The notes under the pieces: generated by a model
Database searches by the model: none
Seen by the model: the letters and a program-made list of their open reading frames with translations, nothing else
Told to the model about the DNA's origin: nothing
Made by a program: the position numbers and the translations under genes
Part shown: positions 34,673-43,403 of the stretch, in pieces
Numbering within the stretch: the first letter of the stretch is position 1
Layout: each line of letters starts with the position of its first letter
NCBI GenBank assembly: GCA_052085365.1
Contig: JBQDFP010000007.1
Location: 36,429-100,428, forward strand
Length of the DNA stretch: 64,000 bases
Source: Canibacter sp052085365
GTDB taxonomy: Bacteria > Actinomycetota > Actinomycetes > Actinomycetales > Microbacteriaceae
Reading direction: 5' to 3'

Positions 34673-35833
34673 TCATACTCTAGTCAGAGCCGGCTGCGTC
34701 GTGGGCTCAGCCGAGTCCTGCGGTGGTAGGAACTGCGTAGCTTCCGGGGCATCATCAGCAGAATTTTTAGTGGCGCGAGGAATAGACGATGCTGCATATG
34801 CGAAGGCATGACTGATCTCAACATGAACCCGATCGCCCTCGTCGCAGCGCACCCCGAACTGACGGCTGCGCAGCCTGTTGCCGTCCCACTCAATAACCAG
34901 GTCATCACCGTCACGTCCGAACAATGAAGACAGCACTCGGGCCTCACCCGCAGCGTCAGGCCGCACCCCCACATGTTCGGGCAGGACAGCAAGTTCGACG
35001 GCGGAACTGCCCACTGCATCTACAGAATCGACACGTGACCGTTCGATCGACACCGGTAGGTCTATTGCGTGCGCCGCGTAGGAATCCAACCTGCCAGGGA
35101 ACACGTTTGCGTCAGCGAGAAACTTCGCGACAAATGAAGACTCGGGGTGTTGGAGCAGCTGTGCCGGGGTACCGACTTGCTGGACTCGGCCTCCGTCAAG
35201 CACCACAACACGATCAGCAAGAGCAATCGCCTCATTGCGGTCGTGCGTGACATGAATGACCGTCAACCCAAGCTCGCGAGCTAACATCCTCAATTCAAGA
35301 CGAAGCCGGTCACGCAGGGGTTCATCGAGTGCCGACAGCGCCTCATCAAGTAGTAATACGCGTGGCCGACACACGACCGCGCGCGCGAGAGCGACACGCT
35401 GACGTTGCCCACCCGAGAGCGTTGCGGGGTTTCGTTTCTCATACCCAGATAGCCCGACCAGTTCGAGCGTTTCGCCGACGCGTGTTTTGCGTTCAGCACG
35501 CCCGACACCGGCCATTTTGAGGGGATATTCCACGTTCTTAGCCACATTCCAGTGCGGCCAAACAGCATGCTGTTGAAACACCATGCCAAGCTCGCGTCGT
35601 TCAGGTTCGAGACTGTGCCCGGCAGAGCTAACCGTGTCACCGTCGATGACGACTGTCCCGTTCGACGGTGACACGAACCCCGCAATGGTGCGAAGCAGTG
35701 TGGTTTTGCCAGAACCAGACGGGCCCACTAGGGCAATAAATTCGCCGTCACCGATCGATAGGTCAATATTGGTGAGACCTACGTGCCCGTCTGGGTAGGT
35801 GAGACTGACCGAATTGAGGGAAACTGTCGCCAT
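34673..35833 (-). CDS. ABC transporter ATP-binding subunit (FbpC/PotA-like)
   Basis: 386 residues. Walker A GPSGSGKTT (37-45), Q-loop VFQQHAVWPHWNVAKNVEYPL, ABC signature LSGGQRQRVALARA, Walker B VLLLDEALSALDEPLRDRL and the His-loop VIHVTHDRNEA are intact. A C-terminal TOBE-like region follows. It energises uptake by the two-domain permease encoded 36 bases upstream. The group covers ferric-ion, spermidine, sulfate and 2-aminoethylphosphonate importers; operon partners point to a phosphate ester or phosphonate here. Confidence 0.93.
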   Translation of the reverse strand: MATVSLNSVSLTYPDGHVGLTNIDLSIGDGEFIALVGPSGSGKTTLLRTIAGFVSPSNGTVVIDGDTVSSAGHSLEPERRELGMVFQQHAVWPHWNVAKNVEYPLKMAGVGRAERKTRVGETLELVGLSGYEKRNPATLSGGQRQRVALARAVVCRPRVLLLDEALSALDEPLRDRLRLELRMLARELGLTVIHVTHDRNEAIALADRVVVLDGGRVQQVGTPAQLLQHPESSFVAKFLADANVFPGRLDSYAAHAIDLPVSIERSRVDSVDAVGSSAVELAVLPEHVGVRPDAAGEARVLSSLFGRDGDDLVIEWDGNRLRSRQFGVRCDEGDRVHVEISHAFAYAASSIPRATKNSADDAPEATQFLPPQDSAEPTTQPALTRV

Positions 35834-35869
35834 GAGGTGACTCCTAACAAAATTGAGTGTGTGAACGAG

Positions 35870-37561
35870 CTAACTGCGCCCTGCGCCGCGAACTGTGAGG
35901 CCGAGACTGAGAAGCCCGACCAGTGCGACAATGACCGAGAGCGCTGATGAAGCGTTATAGGCGCCTGCCTGCTGCAGATTGAAAATAACGACGCCGAGGG
36001 TTTGTGAACCGGGCGAGAGCAGCAGCACCGACAGGGTCAGCTCACGTACTGCTGTCAACGCAACTAAGACTGCACCCGAAACTGCCGCGGGTGTGGCAAG
36101 ACGGCAAGAAACATCCCAGAGTGCGCGCAACCCCGACGCTCCTGACACCCGAGCTGCCTCTTCTGCGGTCGCGGGTGTTGCTTGCAGAGGTGCGACTACG
36201 GCCTGCACGACGAGCGCGACAAACGAAGTGATGTACGCGAGGAGAATAATCCATGGGGTGTTGTAGAGCCCGATGTGGGGCGCAAGCACCAGCCAGGCAA
36301 CGGCGATGACGAGCCCTGGGATCGCCTGTGGCAGGAGGGAAATTCCGTACAACAGCTGGTTGGATCGAACCTTGGTGCGGGTCACGAGCGTACCGATTGC
36401 AAGCCCCAGTATTCCGCACACCACAGCCGCGAGGCTCGCGAGCATGACTGAATTGAGCACTCCGGAAACGGTTCCTGAAGCGGTGAGGGCACGGGTAAAA
36501 CTGTCGAGCGTAATGTTTTCGAGCGTGAATGGCACACCGGGTGCGGGCAGAAGCGCTTGCATCGAGAGCGTCATGAGTGGCAAGAGCGTTACCGCGATAA
36601 CGGCCAGTGCGGTCAGAATACTTATCGGGGTGCGAAGCCGTCCGAGCGGCACAGGTTCTGCTCGTGCAGATTGAGTGTCGAGCTCAACTGCGGTCTTCTT
36701 GCGTGCGATATCTACCATCACACCCAACAGCGCGATGACCAACAGCACGAACCCGATAGCCGCAACAACTGCGAGTGGATCGTCGACGGTGCCCGACTGC
36801 AGGTAACGGTAGACCAGGGTTGAGAGGGTCGTGTAACGTTCGGGCAGCCCGATCAGTGCGGGGATACCGAAGTCGGCAAGGTTTGACACTGTGATGAGCG
36901 TAAACGATGCCAACAGTGCGGGGCGCAGCAGCGGCACCGTAATACGAATGAGCGTGCCGGGGGCGCTCGAACCCGATATACGTGCGGACTGTTCGAGATC
37001 TGCAGGAATACGTTTCAGAGCTTGCCCGATGATGATCATTGCGATCGGGACGCTGTGCACGGTGAGCAGAAAAATCACACCGTCTGCGCCGTACAGGTTC
37101 CAGAGCGGGGACCCAAAGTGAGATTCCCAAAATTGGTTGAGCGCTGAACTTGGACCCAGCAGGCTTAACCACGCAATCGCACCAACAAAGGGTGGCATGA
37201 GCATGGGACTGAATGCGAGCAACCGAAGCCAATGCGCACCACGAATGTCGGTGCGCTCAAGAAGTACGACAAGCAGCGTGCCGACCGTGACCGCAAGCGC
37301 TGCCGAAATTGTTGCTGACACGACCGAGTTGAGAGCTGCATCGAACACGTCGGTCGTGAATATCTCGGCCCAACCACCGCCGGTTGCGGCGATCCAAACA
37401 ATTGCGGCAATGGGCAGCAGTACCAGAAAAGTGAGAGCTGCCCACAGGCTCATGCGCACGGCTCCCAGGCCGACCGCGCGAGGCAACCCAGGTGCCGGTG
37501 AAGTCACCTGCGGGGCTGCGGCGCGGTCGGCGCTCGTGAGAGTGTTACTGGAAGAGGTCAT
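35870..37561 (-). CDS. ABC transporter permease, fused two-domain (FbpB-like)
   Basis: 563 residues from ATG 37561, which overlaps the end of the binding-protein gene by 17 bases; an in-frame ATG at 37606 would overlap further. About 12 hydrophobic segments form two BPD-type halves, each with an EAA-loop (DLEQSARISGSSAPGTLIRITVPLL and TAEEAARVSGASGLRALWDV). Such fused permeases belong to the FbpB/PhnU-like importers. It works with the lipoprotein and ATPase on either side. Confidence 0.92.
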   Translation of the reverse strand: MTSSSNTLTSADRAAAPQVTSPAPGLPRAVGLGAVRMSLWAALTFLVLLPIAAIVWIAATGGGWAEIFTTDVFDAALNSVVSATISAALAVTVGTLLVVLLERTDIRGAHWLRLLAFSPMLMPPFVGAIAWLSLLGPSSALNQFWESHFGSPLWNLYGADGVIFLLTVHSVPIAMIIIGQALKRIPADLEQSARISGSSAPGTLIRITVPLLRPALLASFTLITVSNLADFGIPALIGLPERYTTLSTLVYRYLQSGTVDDPLAVVAAIGFVLLVIALLGVMVDIARKKTAVELDTQSARAEPVPLGRLRTPISILTALAVIAVTLLPLMTLSMQALLPAPGVPFTLENITLDSFTRALTASGTVSGVLNSVMLASLAAVVCGILGLAIGTLVTRTKVRSNQLLYGISLLPQAIPGLVIAVAWLVLAPHIGLYNTPWIILLAYITSFVALVVQAVVAPLQATPATAEEAARVSGASGLRALWDVSCRLATPAAVSGAVLVALTAVRELTLSVLLLSPGSQTLGVVIFNLQQAGAYNASSALSVIVALVGLLSLGLTVRGAGRS

Positions 37562-38564
37562 TGAACGTTTCAACCGCGTCGGCTTGCGAACGCTGAATCT
37601 TCTCAAGGTCAGGGTTTAACAGTGTGATGTCGGCGATTTTGGGTGCGCCTTCGGGGCTGTTAACGTCTTCACGAATCGGCAAGTAGGACTGCGAAGCGGC
37701 AATCTCTTGGCCCTGCTGGCTGATCAGAAAGTCGACGAACAGTCTGGATGCGTCTGGTTCGTCAGTGTTCGCAAAAATACCGACGGGCTGAGTCACAAAC
37801 GGGACGCCCTCTTCTGGGTAGATCGCCTTGATTGGAGACCCGGCGCTTTCGAGGTCACGTACGAGCGAGTCGACAACGATCCCGACCGGGCTGCTTCCGT
37901 CTGCGACGGCCTGCGATACGGGGCCGTTGCTTTCTGCCACGATGGGCGTATTTGCGGCGAGACCCTCAAGCCATTCCTGGCCGAGTGAGGGTTCGTCGAG
38001 CCACACTGCGGCGTTGTAGGCTGCAGCACCGGATACGTCGGGGTTAGGCAGAGTGATTTTGCCGGAGTATTCAGAGTCGGTCAAGTCTTGCCATGCCTGG
38101 GGAGCGTCAGGAACATCATTTGTGTTCACTGCAATCACAGTTGGTAACAGCCGGGTACCCACGTACATGTTTTCGGGGTCGACCATATCTGGCAGAATGT
38201 TCTCGTTTTCTGGCGATTCGTATTCGAGCAGGAGATCTTGCTCGGCATAGCCTTCGAACGTGGGAGCGTCTGCTGCGAGCAGCAGGTCGGCACCAATGTC
38301 GCCGGCTTTTTGTTCGGCGGCGATGCGTGCGGTCAAGTCACCAGTGCCTGCACGGAACACGTCGACCGTGACTTCAGGGTGCTCTTCGTTAAATGCTGCA
38401 ATGAGCTCGTCGATTTTTTCTTGCGGTTCTGACGTGTACAGCGTGATGCTGGCGGCGTCATTCGAGTTTTCGCCTGAAGCGCCAGCTGATGTTGAGCAGG
38501 CTGCAAGGCCGAATAGTCCAATCGTGAGGGCTCCGGCTATGCCGATGGTGCGTGTCAGTTTCAT
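37545..38564 (-). CDS. ABC transporter substrate-binding lipoprotein (FbpA/2-AEP-binding-like)
   Basis: 339 residues. Lipobox GLAAC (Cys23). The family-1/8 binding fold is visible: ITLYTSEPQEKIDELIAAFNEEHPEVTVDVFRAGTGDLTARIAAE, GADLLLAADAPTFEGY, and PVGIVVDSLVRDLESAGSPIKAIYPEEGVPF. The Tyr pair that binds iron in FbpA is not evident, so ferric iron is less likely than an organic anion. It overlaps the phosphatase-fusion gene start-to-stop by three or four bases (ATGA), tying uptake to hydrolysis. Confidence 0.9.
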   Translation of the reverse strand: MKLTRTIGIAGALTIGLFGLAACSTSAGASGENSNDAASITLYTSEPQEKIDELIAAFNEEHPEVTVDVFRAGTGDLTARIAAEQKAGDIGADLLLAADAPTFEGYAEQDLLLEYESPENENILPDMVDPENMYVGTRLLPTVIAVNTNDVPDAPQAWQDLTDSEYSGKITLPNPDVSGAAAYNAAVWLDEPSLGQEWLEGLAANTPIVAESNGPVSQAVADGSSPVGIVVDSLVRDLESAGSPIKAIYPEEGVPFVTQPVGIFANTDEPDASRLFVDFLISQQGQEIAASQSYLPIREDVNSPEGAPKIADITLLNPDLEKIQRSQADAVETFNDLFQ

Positions 38565-40114
38565 GAGCTGCTTTCTGTGAGAAGTGGGTGGATCAGTGAG
38601 GTTGGGAGAGTGGTCTGGTCGGTGACGGGCTGAGTGAAGATCGTGGCGCCCGGAGCGAGTTCAATAGGGGTGTAGCGGACGGCGTCGTCAGTGAATTCGG
38701 CAAGGCCGAACCACGGTGAGTCGTGGCCTGCGACGGTGCCTGGGGCGGTGGTCATGTCTTGGTGATAGGCGAGGGCCGGAGCAACAAATATTGGAATACC
38801 CGCGTGGTGTGCGGTGAGCGTGTGGTGAAAATGGCCAGCCAGAATCCCGCGCACATTGTGCCCACGAAGTGTGTGCATGAGTTCAGCACTGTCAATGAGC
38901 TCCTGTGTGCGTAGTACCGGCAGGGGAGACCCGATCGGGGCGTGATGCAGAGCAATCACGGTCGGGACGCTGGGGGCTTCTGCGAGCACTTCGGCGAGCC
39001 ATGAACGTTGTTCCGGGCCGAGGGACCGCGTGTGTGAATCGAGCTTGATGATGCGGTACCCCGCGACGGTTTCAACACGGTAGGGCTGTTGACGGCTGCC
39101 AGTTAGATCGGTTGCTGCCGCAGGGATGTCGTGATTGCCGAAAACAGTAATCACGGGTATCTGCAGCAGCGCTTCAAGTTCTTGACAAGCGATTTCGACT
39201 CGCTCGTATGCGCCCGGGTTACCTCGCTGTATAAGGTCCCCGGTGATGACGATGGCGTCAGCCGTGATGCCGTGAGACTTCGCGTATTCACCAGCGGCAC
39301 GCATGCGACAAAGACCGTCTGCAGCGTTATAGAGAAGCCCGGATTCCGTGGCATGAATATCACTGAGGTGTAGCAGGGTGAGTGGCCGTTCTGCCGACTT
39401 GCCACGCAGAGCGTCGAGGGCACTGACTGTCATACCGTGCTGGAGAAGATATGCTGCAGCACCACGGTGGCCGTGATATTCAACGTCAGCGAGGAACTCA
39501 ATCACCATTGTGAGGGCTTCGCTGGGGCTATCGAGATGCAGACGTTCTGACTCGGCATAGTCGAGGGCATCGAGATCGAGTGACCGTAACTGTGCAGCGA
39601 CCAGATCTGTGCGTGCTGGGCGCACGTTCACTCCCGACCGGCTGTAGTCGGCGGTCACTGCCGTCGGGTTGTCGCCGGCAGCAAGACGCGCGAGCGCAAC
39701 AACCAGGCCGGTACGGTCTTTGCCCGCGGTGCAGTGCACCAGTGGAACTCCGGGGTGCAGCGCGATGGTTTGGACCGCACGAGTTAAGGCTTCACCACGG
39801 TGTTCGAGAAGCCCGCGATACACCGATTCGAGACTGCCTGTTGCGGGCGGCGCCTCACCGTAAATCGGTCGTGATGCGATCGGGAGACCGTGCGTGGGTG
39901 CCCTCTGCTCAGCCGGTTCACGCAGGTCGATAATGAGATCCACACCCAGAGCGCGAAGCTGTGTTTCACCGCGATCAGTGACGGCATCAACGGCAGCGGA
40001 ACGAATGAGCCATGGGCGTGACGTGGTACCGACAGCTCGTGCGTTGTAGCTCCCGTCAACTTCGATCTCTCGTGACAAGTGGGCTCTCCGATCTGTGTGC
40101 GATGTTTCAGTCAT
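38561..40114 (-). CDS. fusion of tyrosine-phosphatase and calcineurin-like metallophosphoesterase domains
   Basis: 517 residues from ATG 40114; the longer open frame upstream lacks support. The N-terminal half (about 15-235) is a Y_phosphatase3-type domain with P-loop HCTAGKDRTG (C128, R134) and DLREPAE before it. The C-terminal half (about 245-500) is a class III phosphodiesterase/calcineurin fold with every metal motif: SDIH (251-254), TGDLIQRG (291-298), GNHD (326-329), ALHH (388-391) and GHFHH (427-431). Members of the second group hydrolyse cyclic nucleotides or glycerophosphodiesters. Together the domains could turn a phosphodiester into a monoester and then remove the phosphate. No signal peptide, so it is cytoplasmic and would act after import by the coupled transporter. 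The start codon lies inside an inverted repeat. Confidence 0.88.
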   Translation of the reverse strand: MTETSHTDRRAHLSREIEVDGSYNARAVGTTSRPWLIRSAAVDAVTDRGETQLRALGVDLIIDLREPAEQRAPTHGLPIASRPIYGEAPPATGSLESVYRGLLEHRGEALTRAVQTIALHPGVPLVHCTAGKDRTGLVVALARLAAGDNPTAVTADYSRSGVNVRPARTDLVAAQLRSLDLDALDYAESERLHLDSPSEALTMVIEFLADVEYHGHRGAAAYLLQHGMTVSALDALRGKSAERPLTLLHLSDIHATESGLLYNAADGLCRMRAAGEYAKSHGITADAIVITGDLIQRGNPGAYERVEIACQELEALLQIPVITVFGNHDIPAAATDLTGSRQQPYRVETVAGYRIIKLDSHTRSLGPEQRSWLAEVLAEAPSVPTVIALHHAPIGSPLPVLRTQELIDSAELMHTLRGHNVRGILAGHFHHTLTAHHAGIPIFVAPALAYHQDMTTAPGTVAGHDSPWFGLAEFTDDAVRYTPIELAPGATIFTQPVTDQTTLPTSLIHPLLTESSS

Positions 40115-40132
40115 TTCGTTATGTATGAAATG
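40112..40132. promoter_or_regulatory. inverted repeat at the start of the phosphoester operon, RpiR operator candidate
   Basis: CATTTC (40112-40117) and GAAATG (40127-40132) form an inverted repeat with a 9-base A/T-rich spacer, covering the start codon of the phosphatase-fusion gene. RpiR-type regulators bind such A/T-rich repeats. No ribosome site lies before the start, so a leaderless message is possible. Confidence 0.45.
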
Positions 40133-40216
40133 CGTTACATCTAGCACTATTCGCGTATCGAGTAACCAGCGGGTAAACAACGACACAACCGCGCGTAAAA
40201 CCCGCGTCAACGTTTG

Positions 40217-41101
40217 CTAGCTGAGCTCACTTTCGTGCGACGAGTCGGCAAGCGCACTCGCCACAACACCCCGCATCTTGAACGGATCGGCCTGCCCGCG
40301 CTGATTCTCGTCACCGCTGCAGGCAGCAACGAGAGCCTGCATGAGCACTGTGTGTACCAGACGGACAAAGAACGGATCGACTGAGCTGTGTGGGCCGACG
40401 ACACCCGCTGAAAGAACAATGTCGGCCAGGTCGGGAATCGGTGCATGTTGAAAACTGCACACTGTGATTACTGTCGCACCGCGAGTTTTTGCCGCCTGAC
40501 ATGCTGCAAGAGTGTGCGCGTTTGCGCCAGAATGCGTCAGGGCGAGGCACACATCTTGGGAACCCAGTGTGTGCGCCGTGAACTGCTGCGCGAGAATATC
40601 GAGCGGTGCTTCAACCGGGCGGCCGATCGTGGCGAACCGCATTGCCGCGTCGCTCAAGGGCGGAGCTGAAAACCCGTTCGCGGTGAACATGACACGATCT
40701 GCCCGGGTGATGGCAAGAGCTGCCGCGCTTACGGCTTCACGATCGACCGCATTGCGTCCGATCAAGAGTGCTTCGCGCGCGCTTTCAAATGACTGTGACA
40801 CCACGTCACTTGGTGATGCGGTCTCATTCGAGTGTTCGCTGGACAGTTCGAGACGCAGGTGTTGAAATCCGCGAAACCCCAGGCTGCGACAAGCGCGAAC
40901 CACGGTTGCTGTTGAAGTACCTGCCGTCGTAGCAAGCTCCTGCGTTGACATGTTGGGGATGTCTGCGGGGCGAGTGACGAGCACTTCGGCAACAGCTGCT
41001 TCGCTCGGGCCGAGACTTGCGGCAAACGCGTGGATGCGGGCTAATGCCGAAGTCTTGGCGGGTGCTGAAACGGGCAGGCGTGACGTGTGAAGAATTGTCA
41101 T
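40217..41101 (-). CDS. MurR/RpiR family transcriptional regulator
   Basis: 294 residues from ATG 41101 (41119 is an alternative). The N-terminal HTH_6 domain reads LGPSEAAVAEVLVTRPADIPNMSTQELATTAGTSTATVVRACRSLGFRGFQHLRLEL; the C-terminal SIS sugar-phosphate-binding domain shows VMFTANGFSAPPLSDAAMRFATIGRPVEA and VCLALTHSGANAHTLAACQAAKTRGATVITVC. RpiR proteins sense phosphosugars. It heads the leftward cluster 102 bases before the phosphatase-fusion gene and probably controls it, which supports a phosphorylated sugar or polyol as ligand. Confidence 0.92.
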   Translation of the reverse strand: MTILHTSRLPVSAPAKTSALARIHAFAASLGPSEAAVAEVLVTRPADIPNMSTQELATTAGTSTATVVRACRSLGFRGFQHLRLELSSEHSNETASPSDVVSQSFESAREALLIGRNAVDREAVSAAALAITRADRVMFTANGFSAPPLSDAAMRFATIGRPVEAPLDILAQQFTAHTLGSQDVCLALTHSGANAHTLAACQAAKTRGATVITVCSFQHAPIPDLADIVLSAGVVGPHSSVDPFFVRLVHTVLMQALVAACSGDENQRGQADPFKMRGVVASALADSSHESELS

Positions 41102-41282
41102 GAGGCTGAACCTAGACAATCGAGGTTGCGAGCAGGTTACGAGTTTCGACGTACCCGACTCAAACCCATAGGGAATCGATCGATACTTTTTTCGTCACGT
41201 GCGAACCTGTTCCGAGGTGCTGGACTGGGCTTTACTGGGAAGCACTTAATTCGAATCAGCGCAGACCTGGAAGGAAACTCGT

Positions 41283-41750
41283 ATGACGAGCAAGATAGTC
41301 CGCCAAATCTCAGAACTTGGTTTTGAACTCCCACATGCCGCTGCTCCACAATATGCATACGCAGCGACCGTGCAGACAGGAGACTTACTCTTCGTCTCGG
41401 GCCAGCTGCCCAAAGAGGACGGTCGTGTTGTTAGCGTTGGCAAAGTGGGCGCGGATCTCACCGTTGAGGAAGGTATCAAAGCGGCGCAACTTGCCGTGTT
41501 AAACCTGCTTGCGCACGTCGAGTCTGCGGTTGGCCTTGACCGCGTCGTGAGAGTTGTAAAGATTAACGGATACGTCGCAAGCACCTCAGAGTTTTACGAT
41601 CAGCCCAGTGTAATTGACGGGGCGAGCTCGTTACTGCGTGACATCTTCGGGAGCCCCGATGGTGAGCATGCACGAACTGCTCTTGCGGTGCCGCAGCTGC
41701 CCAAAAATGCTTCCGTCGAGCTTGAAGCCATATTTGAGCTGACGCCCTAA
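41283..41750 (+). CDS. RidA family protein (second copy)
   Basis: 155 residues after AAGGAAA. It is longer than the copy at 31648: KIVRQISELGFELPHAAAPQYAYAATVQTGDLLFVSGQLPKEDG, then VEEGIKAAQLAVLNLLAHVESAVGLDRVVRVVKINGYVAS, and GEHARTALAVPQLPKNASVELEAIFEL. The Arg of ARTALAVP, which binds the imine carboxylate, is kept. Longer RidA subgroups are typically encoded next to amino-acid or heterocycle catabolism genes. It is 20 bases before the ThDP-enzyme gene, so the two are one transcript. Confidence 0.9.
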   Translation: MTSKIVRQISELGFELPHAAAPQYAYAATVQTGDLLFVSGQLPKEDGRVVSVGKVGADLTVEEGIKAAQLAVLNLLAHVESAVGLDRVVRVVKINGYVASTSEFYDQPSVIDGASSLLRDIFGSPDGEHARTALAVPQLPKNASVELEAIFELTP

Positions 41751-41770
41751 AACGTCTACCGACCTGACAC

Positions 41771-43387
41771 ATGCAAAATACGGTTTCGCACAGTATTCTC
41801 CGCCAGCTAGAAGCCCGAGATATTCCCCGAATTTACCAAGTACCAGGGGAGAGTTTTCTTGGTCTTCTCGATGCTCTGCATGATTCAAAGATCTGCGTTG
41901 TCACCGCCAAACAAGAAGCTGGCGCCGGATTTATGGCGCTTACCGAAGCTCGACTGACTGGTCGTGCTGGCGTTGTCATGGTCACTCGAGGGCCGGGAGC
42001 AGCAAATCTGTCAGTTGCCCTCCATACCGCGCATCAAGATGCGACGCCCCTAGTTGCCTTCGTTGGTCTCATTCCAACATCAGACCGTGACAAGGAATCC
42101 TTCCAAGAGTTTGATCCTCGAGCATGGTTTGGTTCGAATACCAAAGCCGTGATGATCTTAGATGACCCAGATTCGTCAGGCGAACGCGTTGCGCGCGCAT
42201 TCGATCTCGCACAAGCTGGAAGACCAGGGCCAGTAGTAGTCGGCCTTCCCGAAGAACGGCTGCGTGAGGTGACCGCGAATCAGCAAATCTTCCCGCCGAT
42301 CCGTACCAAGGAACTCCAACCGTTACCGGAGGACATGGCGCAGGTACGGGCGGCGTTTGAATCTGCCGAACGACCGGTATTTGTGATCGGAGGTGATGGG
42401 TGGGATAGGGCCAGTGCGTCGCAGTTGCGCAGAATTGCTGAAACAATTTCAGTGCCGGTCGTCGCAGACTTTCGCGCGCACGATAATTACCCGCACTCCT
42501 CGGGCGCATGGGTTGGATCTCTAGGGTTTAAAAGGTCTGCGGCAGCTGCTTCGGCATACGATGAGGCTGATCTTGTCTGCTATCTGGGAACGATGCGCTC
42601 CGATGTTATGTCGGACGGCTATGCACTTGGGCAGAGGGCTCCACGTACCTTTATTGTGACTCAAGATGCGGACTTATATTCACGTGTTGGTGGTGCTGGC
42701 GAACATTTTGTACTCTCGAATAGTGCCTGGTTAGCGTCGTTTGAATCAGCCCCTCTACCGCAGAGCTCAGTGCGGGAAGCACGGCTTCTACATCTCAGAG
42801 CTGAATATGTGCGGTGGAGTACGCCGAGCAAACTGGAAGGTCAGGAGCTTACGCTCGAGTCCATCTATGGCGTGCTCAACCGGGTGCTGCCCGCCGAGAC
42901 TATTTATACTCTGGGTGCGGGAAACTATGCGCTCGCTGCACAGCGGTACTTGCACCATGAGGTACCGCACAGCCTCATTGGGCCAAGGAACGGTGCCATG
43001 GGTATGGGCGTCCCTGCCGCCGTTGCCGCTACGCTTGCATCTCCTGAGCGAACCATTGTTGCCCTTGCAGGTGATGGCTGCTTCAGCATGAACGGTATTG
43101 AGTTGGCGACCCTGGCCAGCACCGAGGCTCGCGCTCTTGTCTTCGTGATCGATAACGGCGGCTACGGGACGATTCGTTCTCATCAGGAACGAGAGTTTCC
43201 AGGCCGATACTTAGGCACCAGTCTGAGCAACCCTGATTTTGCCTCGCTCGGCCGTTCATACGGACTGGATGCATTTACCTTTGAGACTCTCGACGACCTT
43301 GAATATCAGGTCACACAAGCATTGAGCTCTTCCAACTCGACGCTGTTTCACCTGAAGCTCCCGCAGCTTGACCCATCTTGCAGGTAG
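41771..43387 (+). CDS. thiamine-diphosphate enzyme, acetolactate-synthase-like
   Basis: 538 residues. The PYR domain has the catalytic Glu in VVTAKQEAGAGFMA (E49) and VTRGPGAANLS; a central Rossmann domain follows; the C-terminal domain has the cofactor motif GDGCFSMN...DNGGYGTI. FAD-binding features of true acetolactate synthase are not obvious, and the neighbours are not ilv genes, so it is probably a catabolic 2-oxo-acid decarboxylase, carboligase or C-C lyase (sulfoacetaldehyde-, oxalyl- or benzoylformate-type). Encoded with a RidA protein; convergent with the dehydratase gene. Confidence 0.85.
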   Translation: MQNTVSHSILRQLEARDIPRIYQVPGESFLGLLDALHDSKICVVTAKQEAGAGFMALTEARLTGRAGVVMVTRGPGAANLSVALHTAHQDATPLVAFVGLIPTSDRDKESFQEFDPRAWFGSNTKAVMILDDPDSSGERVARAFDLAQAGRPGPVVVGLPEERLREVTANQQIFPPIRTKELQPLPEDMAQVRAAFESAERPVFVIGGDGWDRASASQLRRIAETISVPVVADFRAHDNYPHSSGAWVGSLGFKRSAAAASAYDEADLVCYLGTMRSDVMSDGYALGQRAPRTFIVTQDADLYSRVGGAGEHFVLSNSAWLASFESAPLPQSSVREARLLHLRAEYVRWSTPSKLEGQELTLESIYGVLNRVLPAETIYTLGAGNYALAAQRYLHHEVPHSLIGPRNGAMGMGVPAAVAATLASPERTIVALAGDGCFSMNGIELATLASTEARALVFVIDNGGYGTIRSHQEREFPGRYLGTSLSNPDFASLGRSYGLDAFTFETLDDLEYQVTQALSSSNSTLFHLKLPQLDPSCR

Positions 43388-43403
43388 CAATGAATTTCAG
43401 GTT

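Noticed and set aside
41191..41205. TTCGTCACGTGCGAA-like imperfect palindrome in the RpiR/RidA gap
   Set aside because: The symmetry is interrupted and no better than expected by chance in a promoter region.
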